Positions 18,542 to 27,428 of a stretch of 64,000 nucleotides of DNA are shown piece after piece (the stretch's first letter is position 1; every line of letters begins with the position of its first letter). The DNA is from Polaribacter reichenbachii. GTDB taxonomy: Bacteria; Bacteroidota; Bacteroidia; Flavobacteriales; Flavobacteriaceae. The stretch is from assembly GCF_001975665.1 (NCBI RefSeq), contig NZ_CP019419.1:2046001-2110000 (forward strand), written 5' to 3'. The notes under the pieces are model-generated. The model made no database searches. It was not told where the DNA came from and worked only from the letters and a program-made list of their open reading frames with translations. Both the position numbers and the translations under genes were made by a program.

Positions 18542-19768
18542 ATGTTAAAAAAATGGTTTCGAAATATTGGTCCGGGTACTTTAGTAGCTGCAGCTTTTAT
18601 TGGTCCAGGTACTGTTACACTTTGTACTTTGGCTGGTGTAAATTTTGGTTTTAATCTGTTGTGGGCAATGTTTTTGTCTATTATTGCTACTATTGTATTG
18701 CAAGAAATGGCTGCAAGATTGGGTATTATTTCTCAAAAAGGATTATCTGAAGTTATTAGAGAAGAAATTAAAATTCCGTTTTTAAAACAATTTATAACCA
18801 TTTTAATTTTAGCTGCAATTGTAATTGGTAATGCTTCTTACGAAGCTGGGAATATTAGTGGAGGAATTTTAGGTTTGGAAACCGTTTTTGGCGAGTTTAA
18901 ACACAATTTTGGTGATTTAACCATTAATTTTATGAGTTTAATAATTGGTGTAATTGCTTTTGTACTTTTATTTATTGGTAACTATAAATTTCTTGAAAAA
19001 GCCTTAGTAGCTTTGGTTTTGCTGATGAGTTTTTCGTTTGTAATAACAGCAATTGTAACCAAACCTAATGTATTAGAAATTTTTAAAGGGATGTTTATTC
19101 CTAAGTTTTCAGAGAAAAGTTTGTTAACGATTATTGGATTAATTGGTACAACTGTTGTGCCTTACAATTTGTTTTTGCACGCCTCTTTAGTTAAAGAAAG
19201 ATGGCATAAAAAAGAAGATTTAAAATTTGCCAAAAAAGATACTATTGTATCTATTATTTTAGGAGGAATGGTTTCTATGGCAATTATTATATCAGCAGCT
19301 TCAATACTTTCTAAAGACATTTTAAATGCAGCAGATTTGGCAGAAGGTTTGGCACCTTTGTATGGCGAATTTGCAAAATACTTTCTGGCTTTAGGTTTGT
19401 TTGCAGCAGGTATTACTTCAGCAATTACAGCACCTTTAGCAGCAGCTTATGTTGCAAAAGGTTGTTTGGGCTTAAAAGGAGGTTTACAATCTAAATCGTT
19501 TCGATTTGTTTGGATGATAGTATTGCTTTTAGGTGTTTTATTTTCATCAATTGGTATAAAACCGATTGAAATTATAAAGTTTGCGCAAGTTGCAAACGGA
19601 ATGTTATTACCAATTATAGCCGGAATTTTATTATGGATTATGAATAAAAAGAATGTTTTAGGTGGTTTTGTAAATACTAAAACTCAGAATATTTTTGGAT
19701 TCATAATTTTATTAATTGCTGTTTTTCTTGGTGTAAAAGGTATTTTAAAAGTGTTTAATGTATTCTAA
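18542..19768 (+). CDS. Nramp-family transporter lacking the canonical metal ligands
   Basis: Eleven-helix membrane protein of 408 aa with clear Nramp (SLC11) similarity. The TM1 motif that is DPGN in metal transporters reads GPGT here (Gly21, Thr24), and the TM6 motif usually MPHN reads VPYN (Val206, Tyr208). The Asp, Asn and Met that bind Mn/Fe are therefore all replaced. It overlaps or abuts pxpA, matching the arrangement of the Nramp-like ycsG next to the pxp genes of Bacillus subtilis. A role in importing 5-oxoproline or a related acid is plausible but inferred; magnesium or another ion is an alternative. Confidence 0.85.
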   Translation: MLKKWFRNIGPGTLVAAAFIGPGTVTLCTLAGVNFGFNLLWAMFLSIIATIVLQEMAARLGIISQKGLSEVIREEIKIPFLKQFITILILAAIVIGNASYEAGNISGGILGLETVFGEFKHNFGDLTINFMSLIIGVIAFVLLFIGNYKFLEKALVALVLLMSFSFVITAIVTKPNVLEIFKGMFIPKFSEKSLLTIIGLIGTTVVPYNLFLHASLVKERWHKKEDLKFAKKDTIVSIILGGMVSMAIIISAASILSKDILNAADLAEGLAPLYGEFAKYFLALGLFAAGITSAITAPLAAAYVAKGCLGLKGGLQSKSFRFVWMIVLLLGVLFSSIGIKPIEIIKFAQVANGMLLPIIAGILLWIMNKKNVLGGFVNTKTQNIFGFIILLIAVFLGVKGILKVFNVF

Positions 19769-19769
19769 A

Positions 19770-20501
19770 ATGGTTGTTGATATTAATTGTGATGTTGGTG
19801 AAGGTGTAGAAAATGAGCATTTACTAATGCCTTACATTTCGTCTTGTAACATTGCTTGTGGAGGGCATTTTGGTAATGTGAATTCCATTGATAAAACCAT
19901 ACAATTAGCTCTAAAAAATAAGGTGAAAATTGGTGCGCATCCTTCTTTTCCTGATAAAGAAAATTTTGGTAGATTGTTAATGCAAATTTCTAATGAAGAC
20001 TTAAAAAAGAGTATTCAAAATCAATTAGATTTATTTTTAGAAAGATTGTTTTTGTTTGATGCAAAATTACATCATATAAAACCACATGGAGCTTTATATA
20101 ATGCAATTGCTGTTGATGAAAAGTTGGCTATTTTATTTATTGATGTTATAAAACCTTATTTAAATGATGCTTATTTATATGTGCCTTATAATTCTGTGGT
20201 AGAGAAAGTTGCTTTGAAAAATAACATCAAAATAAAATATGAAGCTTTTGCTGATAGAAACTATAATAACGATTTAACTTTGGTTTCTAGAAAGCAGAAG
20301 AATGCTTTGTTGATTGATAAAAGTGAAGTTTTGAATCATATTTTACAGATGATAAAGCATCAAAATGTAAAAACAATTTCAGGTTTAGAAATAGCAATAA
20401 AAGTGGATACTTTTTGTGTGCATGGAGATACCGAAAATGCAATTGAAATCGTAAAATTTATCAATCAAGAAATACAAAAATCAGGATTTACCGTTGGTTA
20501 A
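19770..20501 (+). CDS. pxpA: 5-oxoprolinase subunit A (LamB/YcsF family)
   Basis: LamB/YcsF-family subunit of the ATP-dependent 5-oxoprolinase, which opens 5-oxoproline to glutamate. The N-terminus VDINCDVGEG, the CNIACGGHFGN motif and KIGAHPSFPD are diagnostic. The ATG at 19770 aligns exactly with the family N-terminus; an ATG at 19758, inside the end of the upstream gene, is possible. It overlaps pxpB by 8 bp. PxpA works with PxpB and PxpC, both present. Confidence 0.93.
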   Translation: MVVDINCDVGEGVENEHLLMPYISSCNIACGGHFGNVNSIDKTIQLALKNKVKIGAHPSFPDKENFGRLLMQISNEDLKKSIQNQLDLFLERLFLFDAKLHHIKPHGALYNAIAVDEKLAILFIDVIKPYLNDAYLYVPYNSVVEKVALKNNIKIKYEAFADRNYNNDLTLVSRKQKNALLIDKSEVLNHILQMIKHQNVKTISGLEIAIKVDTFCVHGDTENAIEIVKFINQEIQKSGFTVG

Positions 20502-21225
20502 AAAGATTACATATAAATCATTTGGCGCAAATGCAATTCTTATTGAATGGCAATCTATTATTGATGATAAAATATTAGAAGACATTTTACTTTTTAAAGA
20601 AAAAATTACATCAACAGAGAAAACTGAAATTGTTGATATTATTCAAGCTTATAATTCTTTAACTGTAGTTTACAAAAACTATATTTCTAATTTTAATGAT
20701 GAGGTCCATCAATTAAAACAAGTTTATAAATCAATTTTAAAAGAAGGCAAAGAAAACAACTTTCAATGGGAAATTCCTGTTTGTTATGATGTTGAGTTTG
20801 GCATTGATTTAGAAGAAATTTCTCAAAAATCAAATTTAGAAATTGATGAAATTATTCAATTGCATTCATCTGCTTTGTATAAAATTTATTTTATTGGTTT
20901 TTTACCTGGTTTCTTATATTTAGGTGGTTTAGATTCAAAAATTTATTTTGATAGAAAACCAAATCCGAGATTAAATGTGCCAAAAGGAGCTGTAGGAATA
21001 GGAGGTAAGCAAACTGGTGTTTACCCCAATAATTCTGCTGGTGGTTGGAATATTATTGGTAAAACTCCTGTTGATTTTTTTGATGTGGAAAAAGAAAATC
21101 CTTGTTTTGCAAAAGCTGGCGATTTTATAAAATTCAAATCCATTTCTTTGGATGAGTTTTATCAACTAGAAAAAGAGGTTCAAGAAAAAACATATCAATT
21201 AACTAAAACTTTATACAATGCTTAA
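20494..21225 (+). CDS. pxpB: 5-oxoprolinase subunit B (KipI family), TTG start
   Basis: PxpB/KipI-like subunit of 243 aa. The core block YFIGFLPGFLYLGGLD and the following PRLNVPKGAVGIGGKQTGVYP (in part GAVGIGGKQTGVYP) are family hallmarks. The start is a TTG overlapping the end of pxpA by 8 bp, and its end overlaps pxpC by 8 bp, so translation of the three genes is likely coupled. In B. subtilis the homologue KipI also inhibits the kinase KinA, a role not implied here. Confidence 0.92.
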   Translation: MVKKITYKSFGANAILIEWQSIIDDKILEDILLFKEKITSTEKTEIVDIIQAYNSLTVVYKNYISNFNDEVHQLKQVYKSILKEGKENNFQWEIPVCYDVEFGIDLEEISQKSNLEIDEIIQLHSSALYKIYFIGFLPGFLYLGGLDSKIYFDRKPNPRLNVPKGAVGIGGKQTGVYPNNSAGGWNIIGKTPVDFFDVEKENPCFAKAGDFIKFKSISLDEFYQLEKEVQEKTYQLTKTLYNA

Positions 21226-22069
21226 AGTTTTAAAATCGGGCTTTTTTACAACTATTCAAGATAAAGGTAGAGTTGGTTTTGCCTCAGTTGGTGTGCCAAT
21301 TTCTGGTGCAATGGATAGTTATTCGGCAGATTTAGCAAATAGTATTTTAAACAATTCTGTGCAAGATGCTGTAATAGAAATTACATTAGGAGCTTGTAAA
21401 TTCGAATTTACAAAAACAACTACAATTTGTATTTCTGGTGGCGATTTTTCACCTACTAATAATAATATGCCAATTCCTTTAAATAAAAGGATTTTAATTC
21501 ATCCAAATGATATTTTATCCTTTGGAAAAATTAACTACGGAATTCGTTGTTATTTGGCTGTTAATGGTGGATTTTTATCAGCTAAGAAATTAAATAGTAG
21601 AAGTTTTTATCCAAATATTACTAAAGACTTTTTGCTTAGAAAAGGAGATTTCGTTTCTTATAAAGAGAGAACTCATTCAATTACTACATCAAAATCATCA
21701 ATCAAAATTAACAGTAATCATTTTAAAACTAAGGTAATTGAATGTTATTCGGGTCCTGAATTTGATTTGCTGAGCGATCATCAACAAAAACAAATCTTTA
21801 ATACCACTTTTACTATTTCTAAAGACAATAGTAGAATGGGGTATAAGCTAAATGAAATTGTAGAAAATAATTTATCACAAATTTTAACTTCTGCAGTTTT
21901 AACAGGAACTGTGCAATTAACACCTTCTGGTAAATTAATTGTTTTAATGAGAGATTGCCAAGTAACAGGTGGTTACCCAAGAGTTTTACAACTTACTGAA
22001 AAAGCGATGAATCAATTAGCACAAAAAACTACGAGTGCTGCTTTTCAATTTTCATTAATTAGTATCTGA
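21218..22069 (+). CDS. pxpC: 5-oxoprolinase subunit C (KipA family)
   Basis: PxpC/KipA-like subunit of 283 aa, related to allophanate hydrolase subunit 2. Diagnostic segments are FTTIQDKGRVGFASVGVPISGAMD (in part GVPISGAMD), the CISGGDF strand, and the C-terminal RDCQVTGGYPRVLQ. It is the last gene of the pxp operon; no strong hairpin follows, only AT-rich sequence before the next promoter. Confidence 0.92.
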   Translation: MLKVLKSGFFTTIQDKGRVGFASVGVPISGAMDSYSADLANSILNNSVQDAVIEITLGACKFEFTKTTTICISGGDFSPTNNNMPIPLNKRILIHPNDILSFGKINYGIRCYLAVNGGFLSAKKLNSRSFYPNITKDFLLRKGDFVSYKERTHSITTSKSSIKINSNHFKTKVIECYSGPEFDLLSDHQQKQIFNTTFTISKDNSRMGYKLNEIVENNLSQILTSAVLTGTVQLTPSGKLIVLMRDCQVTGGYPRVLQLTEKAMNQLAQKTTSAAFQFSLISI

Positions 22070-22115
22070 GTTAACATTCAATTTATTTGAGTTAAGTTCA
22101 ACTTCACTTATCCTA

Positions 22116-22123
22116 TACTTTTG
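22116..22123 (+). promoter_or_regulatory. -7 promoter element for YtxH operon
   Basis: TACTTTTG matches TAnnTTTG and implies a leader of roughly 60 nt before the ATG at 22191. The 12-mer AATTTATTTGAG at 22080-22091, just upstream, recurs upstream of the DUF1328 gene. Confidence 0.5.
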
Positions 22124-22190
22124 TAGTGTATTCATTACATACTTAGTAATAATACAAAGAAATTAAGTTTAACCATTAAAAAAATACAAG

Positions 22191-22523
22191 ATGAGTAATA
22201 GTAGTAACACATTAATTGGAATATTAGCAGGAACAGCAATTGGAGCAACATTAGGAATATTATTTGCGCCAGATAAAGGAACAAAAACTAGAAAAAAAAT
22301 TGCTGATGAAGCTGTTCATGTAAAAGATATAATTGCTGATACAGCAGTAGATTTAAAAGAAAGAGCAGCCAGTACTTTAGAAGTGCAAAAAGAAAGTTTA
22401 GATACGCAAATAGAAAATGTAGTCTCTAATGTAAGTCATAAGACAGAAGATGTAATTACAACTCTAGAGCAAAAATTAAAAGAGTTAAAAGCTAAAAACA
22501 AAAAATTACAAAAGACAGCCTAA
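22191..22523 (+). CDS. YtxH-domain protein
   Basis: Small membrane-anchored protein of 110 aa. The N-terminal hydrophobic Gly-rich segment LIGILAGTAIGATLGILFAPDKG (in part GATLGILFAPDKG) followed by KTRKKI is the YtxH signature. The rest is a charged amphipathic helix (about 40-110) with heptad-like spacing. YtxH proteins are general-stress or envelope proteins without known activity. It leads a three-gene operon (4 bp to the next gene). Confidence 0.88.
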   Translation: MSNSSNTLIGILAGTAIGATLGILFAPDKGTKTRKKIADEAVHVKDIIADTAVDLKERAASTLEVQKESLDTQIENVVSNVSHKTEDVITTLEQKLKELKAKNKKLQKTA

Positions 22524-22527
22524 GAAT

Positions 22528-22887
22528 ATGAATATTTTTGAAGCTTTTAAAAGTAATTCTGAAGAAGGAGTAGATGCAGGTAAAGATTATGTAAATGCTT
22601 CTTTCGAATACGGAAAACTGAAAACTTTTCAGATTCTAACCTATTCTTTAAGTGCATTTACTAAACTTCTTTTAATTGGTAGTTTACTTGGTATAGGAGT
22701 AATTTTTGTGTCTGTGGCAGGTGCAATTGCCTTAGGTAATTATTTAGGTAATATTGCTTTAGGACACTTAATTGTAGGACTTTTTTTAGCTTTCTTAGGA
22801 TTTTTAATTTACCTGCTAAGAAAAAGAATTATTGATAAAAAAATTATTAGTGAAATGTCTAATCAATTTTTTAAATCAGAAAAATAG
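22528..22887 (+). CDS. Holin-superfamily-III-like (YqjE-type) membrane protein
   Basis: Small protein of 119 aa with an amphipathic N-terminal region and two adjacent transmembrane helices (about 48-72 and 76-98), ending in a basic tail. This layout matches the phage-holin superfamily III / YqjE-type proteins common in flavobacterial stress clusters. It is not evidence for a phage, since no phage genes are nearby. It is 4 bp after the YtxH gene and 7 bp before the DUF6327-like gene. Confidence 0.75.
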   Translation: MNIFEAFKSNSEEGVDAGKDYVNASFEYGKLKTFQILTYSLSAFTKLLLIGSLLGIGVIFVSVAGAIALGNYLGNIALGHLIVGLFLAFLGFLIYLLRKRIIDKKIISEMSNQFFKSEK

Positions 22888-22894
22888 TACCATT

Positions 22895-23095
22895 ATGAAA
22901 ACGTATACTTCTTTTATTGAAATAGAAAAAGATCTTAAAAAGTTAGAACTTGAAAGAGAAATTGCTAAAGAAGAACTAAAAATTGTAAAACACAATTTCG
23001 AAGGTATTTTAGAACCTATGAATTGGATTAATTCATTATTTAAAATGTTAAGTAAATATGGTGTTTTACTTATGATAAAGAAAATATTAAAATAA
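22895..23095 (+). CDS. DUF6327-like small protein
   Basis: Protein of 66 aa starting MKTYTSFIEIEKDLKKLELE, with a charged helix and a C-terminal hydrophobic stretch. It resembles the DUF6327 family that follows YtxH and holin-like genes in flavobacteria; the family name is from memory. The frame opens at 22832 inside the previous gene, but the ATG at 22895, 7 bp after that gene's stop, is the sensible start. Confidence 0.7.
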   Translation: MKTYTSFIEIEKDLKKLELEREIAKEELKIVKHNFEGILEPMNWINSLFKMLSKYGVLLMIKKILK

Positions 23096-23131
23096 GTAGT
23101 TAAATTTTTTTTATAGTGGTTAGTTGATTTT

Positions 23132-23166
23132 AAGCCTTGGTATTTTATAATACCAGGGCTTTTATA
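23132..23166. terminator. Terminator between YtxH operon and AraC gene
   Basis: AAGCCTTGGTATT pairs with AATACCAGGGCTT with one wobble and a 4-nt loop, followed by TTTAT. It ends the plus-strand operon and sits right at the 3' end of the convergent AraC gene. Confidence 0.8.
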
Positions 23167-24190
23167 GTAAAACTACTTTTAATTTCTTTTTAAATTGATT
23201 TGGTGTAATGTTGTATTTTTCTTTAAATATTTTAGAAAAATAACTTCTACTACTAAAACCAATACTATACACAATTTGAGAAATATTTAAATCGCTATTT
23301 TTTAGCATATCTCTCGCAGATTCTAAACGAACGTGTCTTATATATTCTGTAACAGTTCTATTGTATAAAAATTTAAACCCTTCTTGTAATTTTGCTTGAG
23401 TTAAACCAGATTTAAAAGAAAGCTGATTTAATGTATATGGTTTGGAAGGATTTTTTAAAATATCATTTCCAATTTTACGCACCAGTTTTAAATCACTTTT
23501 ACTAATAGATTCAGGTATAGATTCACCAGCTAAAAGTCTATTGTGTTGTTGGATGTGCATGGATAGAATTTCATAAATTTTTGCTTCAATTTTTAAAATT
23601 CTAAGCATTCCTTTTGCCTTAATATTGTGCAGTTTTTTTATTAATTCTGCCATTTTAAGATCTAAAGTACCATAGCTCGAAAATCTGTTATCATGATCTG
23701 TATCTACAAAAACTTCATATAATTTTTGATTTAAAGTAGAAACGTTTGTAGTTCTCTTTTTTAAGAAATGTTTACGAACTATCTGAATTACATTAATTTT
23801 TAATTGTTGGTTTTTTGGAAAAATAATATCATTATAACCACCATCTTTATTTGTATAAATTAAAGATTGAAATTGACCTACTTCTTTAACATTGTTATGT
23901 ATACCAAACTTATGTTTTATACTCCCTAAAGAAGGATATATAAAACGAATAGGATTAAAATCGTCATGAGATTTTGTGTGCATAAAAATCTCTTTATGAA
24001 ATTTTATATCAAAATCTATTAAGTTTACACCCCAATCAAAAGGAATAAATCTTATGCTACCAATAGCATTTTCATTGTTTATTCTTAGTATAAATTCGCT
24101 CCAACGTTCTGTAACTTCACCTCCAATAGCTTCTTGTAGTTGCTCTAAAAAGTCCTTAGGACTATCAGCAATAATTTCAATATGTAACAT
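23162..24190 (-). CDS. AraC-family transcriptional regulator
   Basis: Regulator of 342 aa. The C-terminal third (about 240-340) is an AraC/XylS double helix-turn-helix: TLNQLSFKSGLTQAKLQEGFK for the first and NISQIVYSIGFSSRSYFSKIFKEKYNITPNQFKK (in part SIGFSSRSYFSKIFK) for the second. The N-terminal region (1-230) is not a recognised sensor domain. It lies between two small-membrane-protein transcription units and is a candidate regulator of both; the two units share a 12-mer upstream of each. Confidence 0.88.
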   Translation of the reverse strand: MLHIEIIADSPKDFLEQLQEAIGGEVTERWSEFILRINNENAIGSIRFIPFDWGVNLIDFDIKFHKEIFMHTKSHDDFNPIRFIYPSLGSIKHKFGIHNNVKEVGQFQSLIYTNKDGGYNDIIFPKNQQLKINVIQIVRKHFLKKRTTNVSTLNQKLYEVFVDTDHDNRFSSYGTLDLKMAELIKKLHNIKAKGMLRILKIEAKIYEILSMHIQQHNRLLAGESIPESISKSDLKLVRKIGNDILKNPSKPYTLNQLSFKSGLTQAKLQEGFKFLYNRTVTEYIRHVRLESARDMLKNSDLNISQIVYSIGFSSRSYFSKIFKEKYNITPNQFKKKLKVVLL

Positions 24191-24446
24191 AATTTGGTTA
24201 TGATATAAATAATTGCTAAAGTATAGCGTTTGTTAATTTTAGTAAATGTAGTTTAAAATTTGCTGTATACAGTTAAATAAAAAATAATTTATTTGAGATG
24301 AGTTAAAATCTAAACGGCATGCACAAAGAACAACTAAGCAATATAGATACCTTTGAAGTGTAAGAGAAAGTTATATAAAACTTTTAAGATGTAAAGCATT
24401 TGGCATCTGTAAATGAAATAAGTGCTCACTAAAAAAAATATATATT

Positions 24447-24608
24447 ATGTTACGTTGGACAATCACATTTGTAGTAATCGCTTTAATTGCAGGAGTTTTA
24501 GGTTTTGGAGGAATTGCAGGAGCTTCAGCAGGAATTGCAAAAATTTTATTCTTTATATTCTTAGTACTGTTTGTAATATCATTACTTAGAGGTAGAACAG
24601 TAAAATAA
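24447..24608 (+). CDS. DUF1328 small membrane protein
   Basis: Protein of 53 aa starting [20 protein letters not shown], then a Gly/Ala-rich turn ([16 protein letters not shown]) and a second helix ending in a basic tail RGRTVK. This is the DUF1328 (YtjA-like) pattern of two transmembrane helices. It is divergent from the AraC gene and probably part of the same envelope-stress group. A recurrent 12-mer (24286-24297) lies about 150 bp upstream. Confidence 0.85.
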   Translation: MLRWTITFVVIALIAGVLGFGGIAGASAGIAKILFFIFLVLFVISLLRGRTVK

Positions 24609-24662
24609 ATTTAATAGGTTATTTATATAAAATAATCAGCTATCCAAATATAGCCAAACAAT

Positions 24663-24712
24663 AAAAAAAGCACCCAATTTATGAATTAATTCATTTATTG
24701 AGTGCTTTCGAT
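24663..24712 (-). terminator. Terminator after hppA
   Basis: On the minus strand AAAGCACTCAAT pairs with ATTGGGTGCTTT (wobble pairs included) around an inner inverted repeat, followed by TTTTTTATTG. It ends the hppA transcript. Confidence 0.75.
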
Positions 24713-24753
24713 TTAAAAACACATTACTATTTTAAATGTTTTTTAGTTTGATG

Positions 24754-27141
24754 TTATTCTTTCTTTTCAACAATAACTTCAACTTGTTCTTTTACTTCGT
24801 TTTTATTTTTAGTAACATTTACAGAAACTATTTCTCCAGCTTCTTTAGCTTTTTGCTCAATTTCTTCAACAGTACCTTCAAATTTTTGAATGTCTTGAGT
24901 TATTTCACCATTTACAGTTTTAGTTGTAGTAATTGTTGCCATTGCTAAATCTCCAGAAGTTTGACTAATTTCTACTTTTACTTCTTTTTTAGTGTTATAA
25001 TCAGATACATCAGCACTACTCATAGCAATACTAGGAGCAATTACTAAAGCTACTACAGACATTAACTTTAAAAGAATATTTAAAGAAGGTCCAGAAGTAT
25101 CTTTAAAAGGATCTCCAACTGTATCACCTACAACTGCAGCTTTGTGAGCATCTGTTCCTTTTCTACCTTGCTCTTCAATTGTTTTCTTTGCATTATCCCA
25201 AGCACCACCTGCATTCGATTGAAAGATTGCCATTAAAACTCCACAAGTTGTTACACCAGCCAATAAACCTCCTAGCATTTCAGCACCACCAATAAAACCA
25301 ACAGCAACAGGAACAGCAATCGCCAATAGACCTGGTAAAACCATTTCTTTAATAGATGCTTTAGTTGAAATATCAACACATTTATCATATTCTGCAACAC
25401 CATCAGCTGCATCAAAGATTGCTCTTTGTGCTGCAGTTGCTTTTGTCATATCAGAATCTACTGCTCTCATCACTTCTAAAGCCGCTTTTAACTCAGGTAT
25501 ATCTCTAAATTGACGACGAACTTCTTCGATCATAGCCATTGCAGCCCTACCAACAGCATTCATAGATAAGGCAGAAAACACAAATGGTAACATACCACCA
25601 ACTAATAAACCTGCCATAATTTTAGGCTGAGAAACATCAATAGCAATAACATTAGCAGTTTTCATAAAGGCAGCAAATAAAGCTAAAGCTGTTAATGCAG
25701 CAGAAGCAATGGCAAAACCTTTTCCAACAGCAGCAGTTGTGTTTCCAACAGCATCTAATTTATCAGTACGTTCTCTAACTTCACTAGGTAATTCTGCCAT
25801 TTCTGCAATACCACCAGCATTATCACAAATAGGCCCATAAGCATCTACAGCTAATTGAATTCCTGTATTTGCAAGCATACCTACAGCAGCAATTGCAATA
25901 CCATATAAACCTGCAAAATGATGAGATACAATAATTGCGGCTGCAATTAAAAGAATAGGAATAGCTGTAGACATCATACCTACACCTAAACCAGCAATTA
26001 TATTTGTAGCAGCCCCTGTTTTAGATTGCTCTACAATAGAAAGTACAGGTTTTTTACCTGTAGCAGTATAATATTCAGTTACTTTACCAACAGCTAAACC
26101 AGCTACTAAACCAGCAATAGTTGCCCAAAATACACCCATAGCTCCAAAAGGTAACCCTTCTACAGCTTCAGGAATTAACGTATTAATTATAAAATATGAA
26201 GCTACTACCATTAAACCAGCAGAACCAAACTCACCAATATTTAAAGCAGTTTGCGGATTTCCACCATCTTTAACTCTTACAAAAAAGGTTCCCAAAATAG
26301 ACATTATAATTCCTGTTGCAGCTAAAACTAAAGGTAAATAAACTGCTCCCATTCCATTTAAATCAGGAGTAATAATAAAAGCACCCAAAACCATAGTACC
26401 GATAATAGAACCTACATAAGATTCAAATAAATCTGCACCCATACCAGCAACATCACCAACATTATCACCAACATTATCTGCAATTGTTGCAGGGTTTAGA
26501 GGATGATCTTCTGGGATACCAGCTTCTACTTTACCCACTAAATCTGCACCAACATCTGCTGCTTTTGTGTAAATACCACCACCAACTCTTGCAAATAGAG
26601 CAATTGATGATGCGCCTAAAGAAAAACCAGAAAGTACATTTAAAACAAGTGTTAAGTTTTCTGCACCAGACCAAATGTTTTGATAGATCATAAATAAGCC
26701 ACTCAATCCTAAAACACCTAAACCAACAACTCCTAAGCCCATTACAGCTCCACCTGCAAAAGCTACCTCTAAAGCTTTTCCTAAAGAAGTTCTTGCTGCT
26801 TGTGTAGTTCTAACATTTGCTTTTGTTGCAACTTTCATACCTATAAATCCTGCCAAGGCAGAACAAATTGCACCAATTATAAATGATACTGCAACAATAC
26901 CACTAGAACCTTCTTCTGCAGAACCTTTAAAGTATAATAAGATAGCCACAGCTACCACAAAAATTGCCAAAACTTTATATTCAGCTTTTAAAAAAGACAT
27001 TGCACCTTCTGCAATATTTTTGGCTATTCTTTTCATTCGGGCTTCACCTTCATCTTGCTTAGAAACCCAAGCGCTTTTAATGAACACAAACGCCAAGGCT
27101 AGAACACCAAAAAGCGGTAAAAATTTAACTATTGTTTCCAT
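24754..27141 (-). CDS. hppA: Membrane pyrophosphatase, K+-dependent type, with C-terminal extension
   Basis: Ion-pumping membrane pyrophosphatase of 795 aa. Pyrophosphate-binding motifs are DVGADLVGK (197-204), [23 protein letters not shown] (222-240) and [15 protein letters not shown] (about 671-685). The GNTTA stretch has Ala470, which marks the K+-dependent class (K+-independent enzymes have Lys there). That class pumps Na+ or both Na+ and H+ in many bacteria; the ion is not settled here. The core ends near residue 705, and about 85 further hydrophilic Lys/Glu/Thr-rich residues follow. The soluble pyrophosphatase gene lies upstream on the same strand. Confidence 0.95.
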   Translation of the reverse strand: METIVKFLPLFGVLALAFVFIKSAWVSKQDEGEARMKRIAKNIAEGAMSFLKAEYKVLAIFVVAVAILLYFKGSAEEGSSGIVAVSFIIGAICSALAGFIGMKVATKANVRTTQAARTSLGKALEVAFAGGAVMGLGVVGLGVLGLSGLFMIYQNIWSGAENLTLVLNVLSGFSLGASSIALFARVGGGIYTKAADVGADLVGKVEAGIPEDHPLNPATIADNVGDNVGDVAGMGADLFESYVGSIIGTMVLGAFIITPDLNGMGAVYLPLVLAATGIIMSILGTFFVRVKDGGNPQTALNIGEFGSAGLMVVASYFIINTLIPEAVEGLPFGAMGVFWATIAGLVAGLAVGKVTEYYTATGKKPVLSIVEQSKTGAATNIIAGLGVGMMSTAIPILLIAAAIIVSHHFAGLYGIAIAAVGMLANTGIQLAVDAYGPICDNAGGIAEMAELPSEVRERTDKLDAVGNTTAAVGKGFAIASAALTALALFAAFMKTANVIAIDVSQPKIMAGLLVGGMLPFVFSALSMNAVGRAAMAMIEEVRRQFRDIPELKAALEVMRAVDSDMTKATAAQRAIFDAADGVAEYDKCVDISTKASIKEMVLPGLLAIAVPVAVGFIGGAEMLGGLLAGVTTCGVLMAIFQSNAGGAWDNAKKTIEEQGRKGTDAHKAAVVGDTVGDPFKDTSGPSLNILLKLMSVVALVIAPSIAMSSADVSDYNTKKEVKVEISQTSGDLAMATITTTKTVNGEITQDIQKFEGTVEEIEQKAKEAGEIVSVNVTKNKNEVKEQVEVIVEKKE

Positions 27142-27376
27142 ATTAGTTAGTTGATATTAATAAATTATTTTTAAACGAGGGTAAAAGTAATAAAATTAAA
27201 TTGATAAAAAAAGAGCATTTTATTTAAAGATTATTTATTAAAAATATACTTAAATTATTATATTGATAAAACTATGACTTAAGTCAGCTTTTTTAGGAAC
27301 GTTATCGAATTTTAATATGGTAATCAAATCGAGGTATAGGTTATATCTATGTAAAACTATTTTTTAAAATTAGAGC

Positions 27377-27410
27377 AAAAAAAAACACCTTAAAAATTAA
27401 GATGTTTTTT
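27377..27410 (-). terminator. Terminator after ppa
   Basis: On the minus strand AAAAAACATCTTAA pairs with TTAAGGTGTTTTTT (one G-U pair), followed by an unbroken run of T. It separates ppa from hppA, so the two pyrophosphatase genes are probably not co-transcribed. Confidence 0.8.
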
Positions 27411-27428
27411 GAATTATTTTAGCCATTA

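Noticed and set aside
22528..22887. Holin-like protein as a sign of a prophage
   Set aside because: No phage structural, integrase or lysis genes are nearby; the YtxH/DUF6327 context points to an envelope-stress operon.
22832..23095. A longer DUF6327-like protein starting inside the holin-like gene
   Set aside because: The upstream part overlaps the end of the previous gene by 56 bp, and the ATG at 22895 matches the family-like N-terminus.
24324..24365. A possible 14-codon peptide before the DUF1328 gene
   Set aside because: Too short, with no promoter or similarity to support it.
24736..24948. A plus-strand frame rich in Phe and Asn at the 3' end of hppA
   Set aside because: It mirrors the Lys/Glu-rich C-terminal tail of HppA read in reverse.
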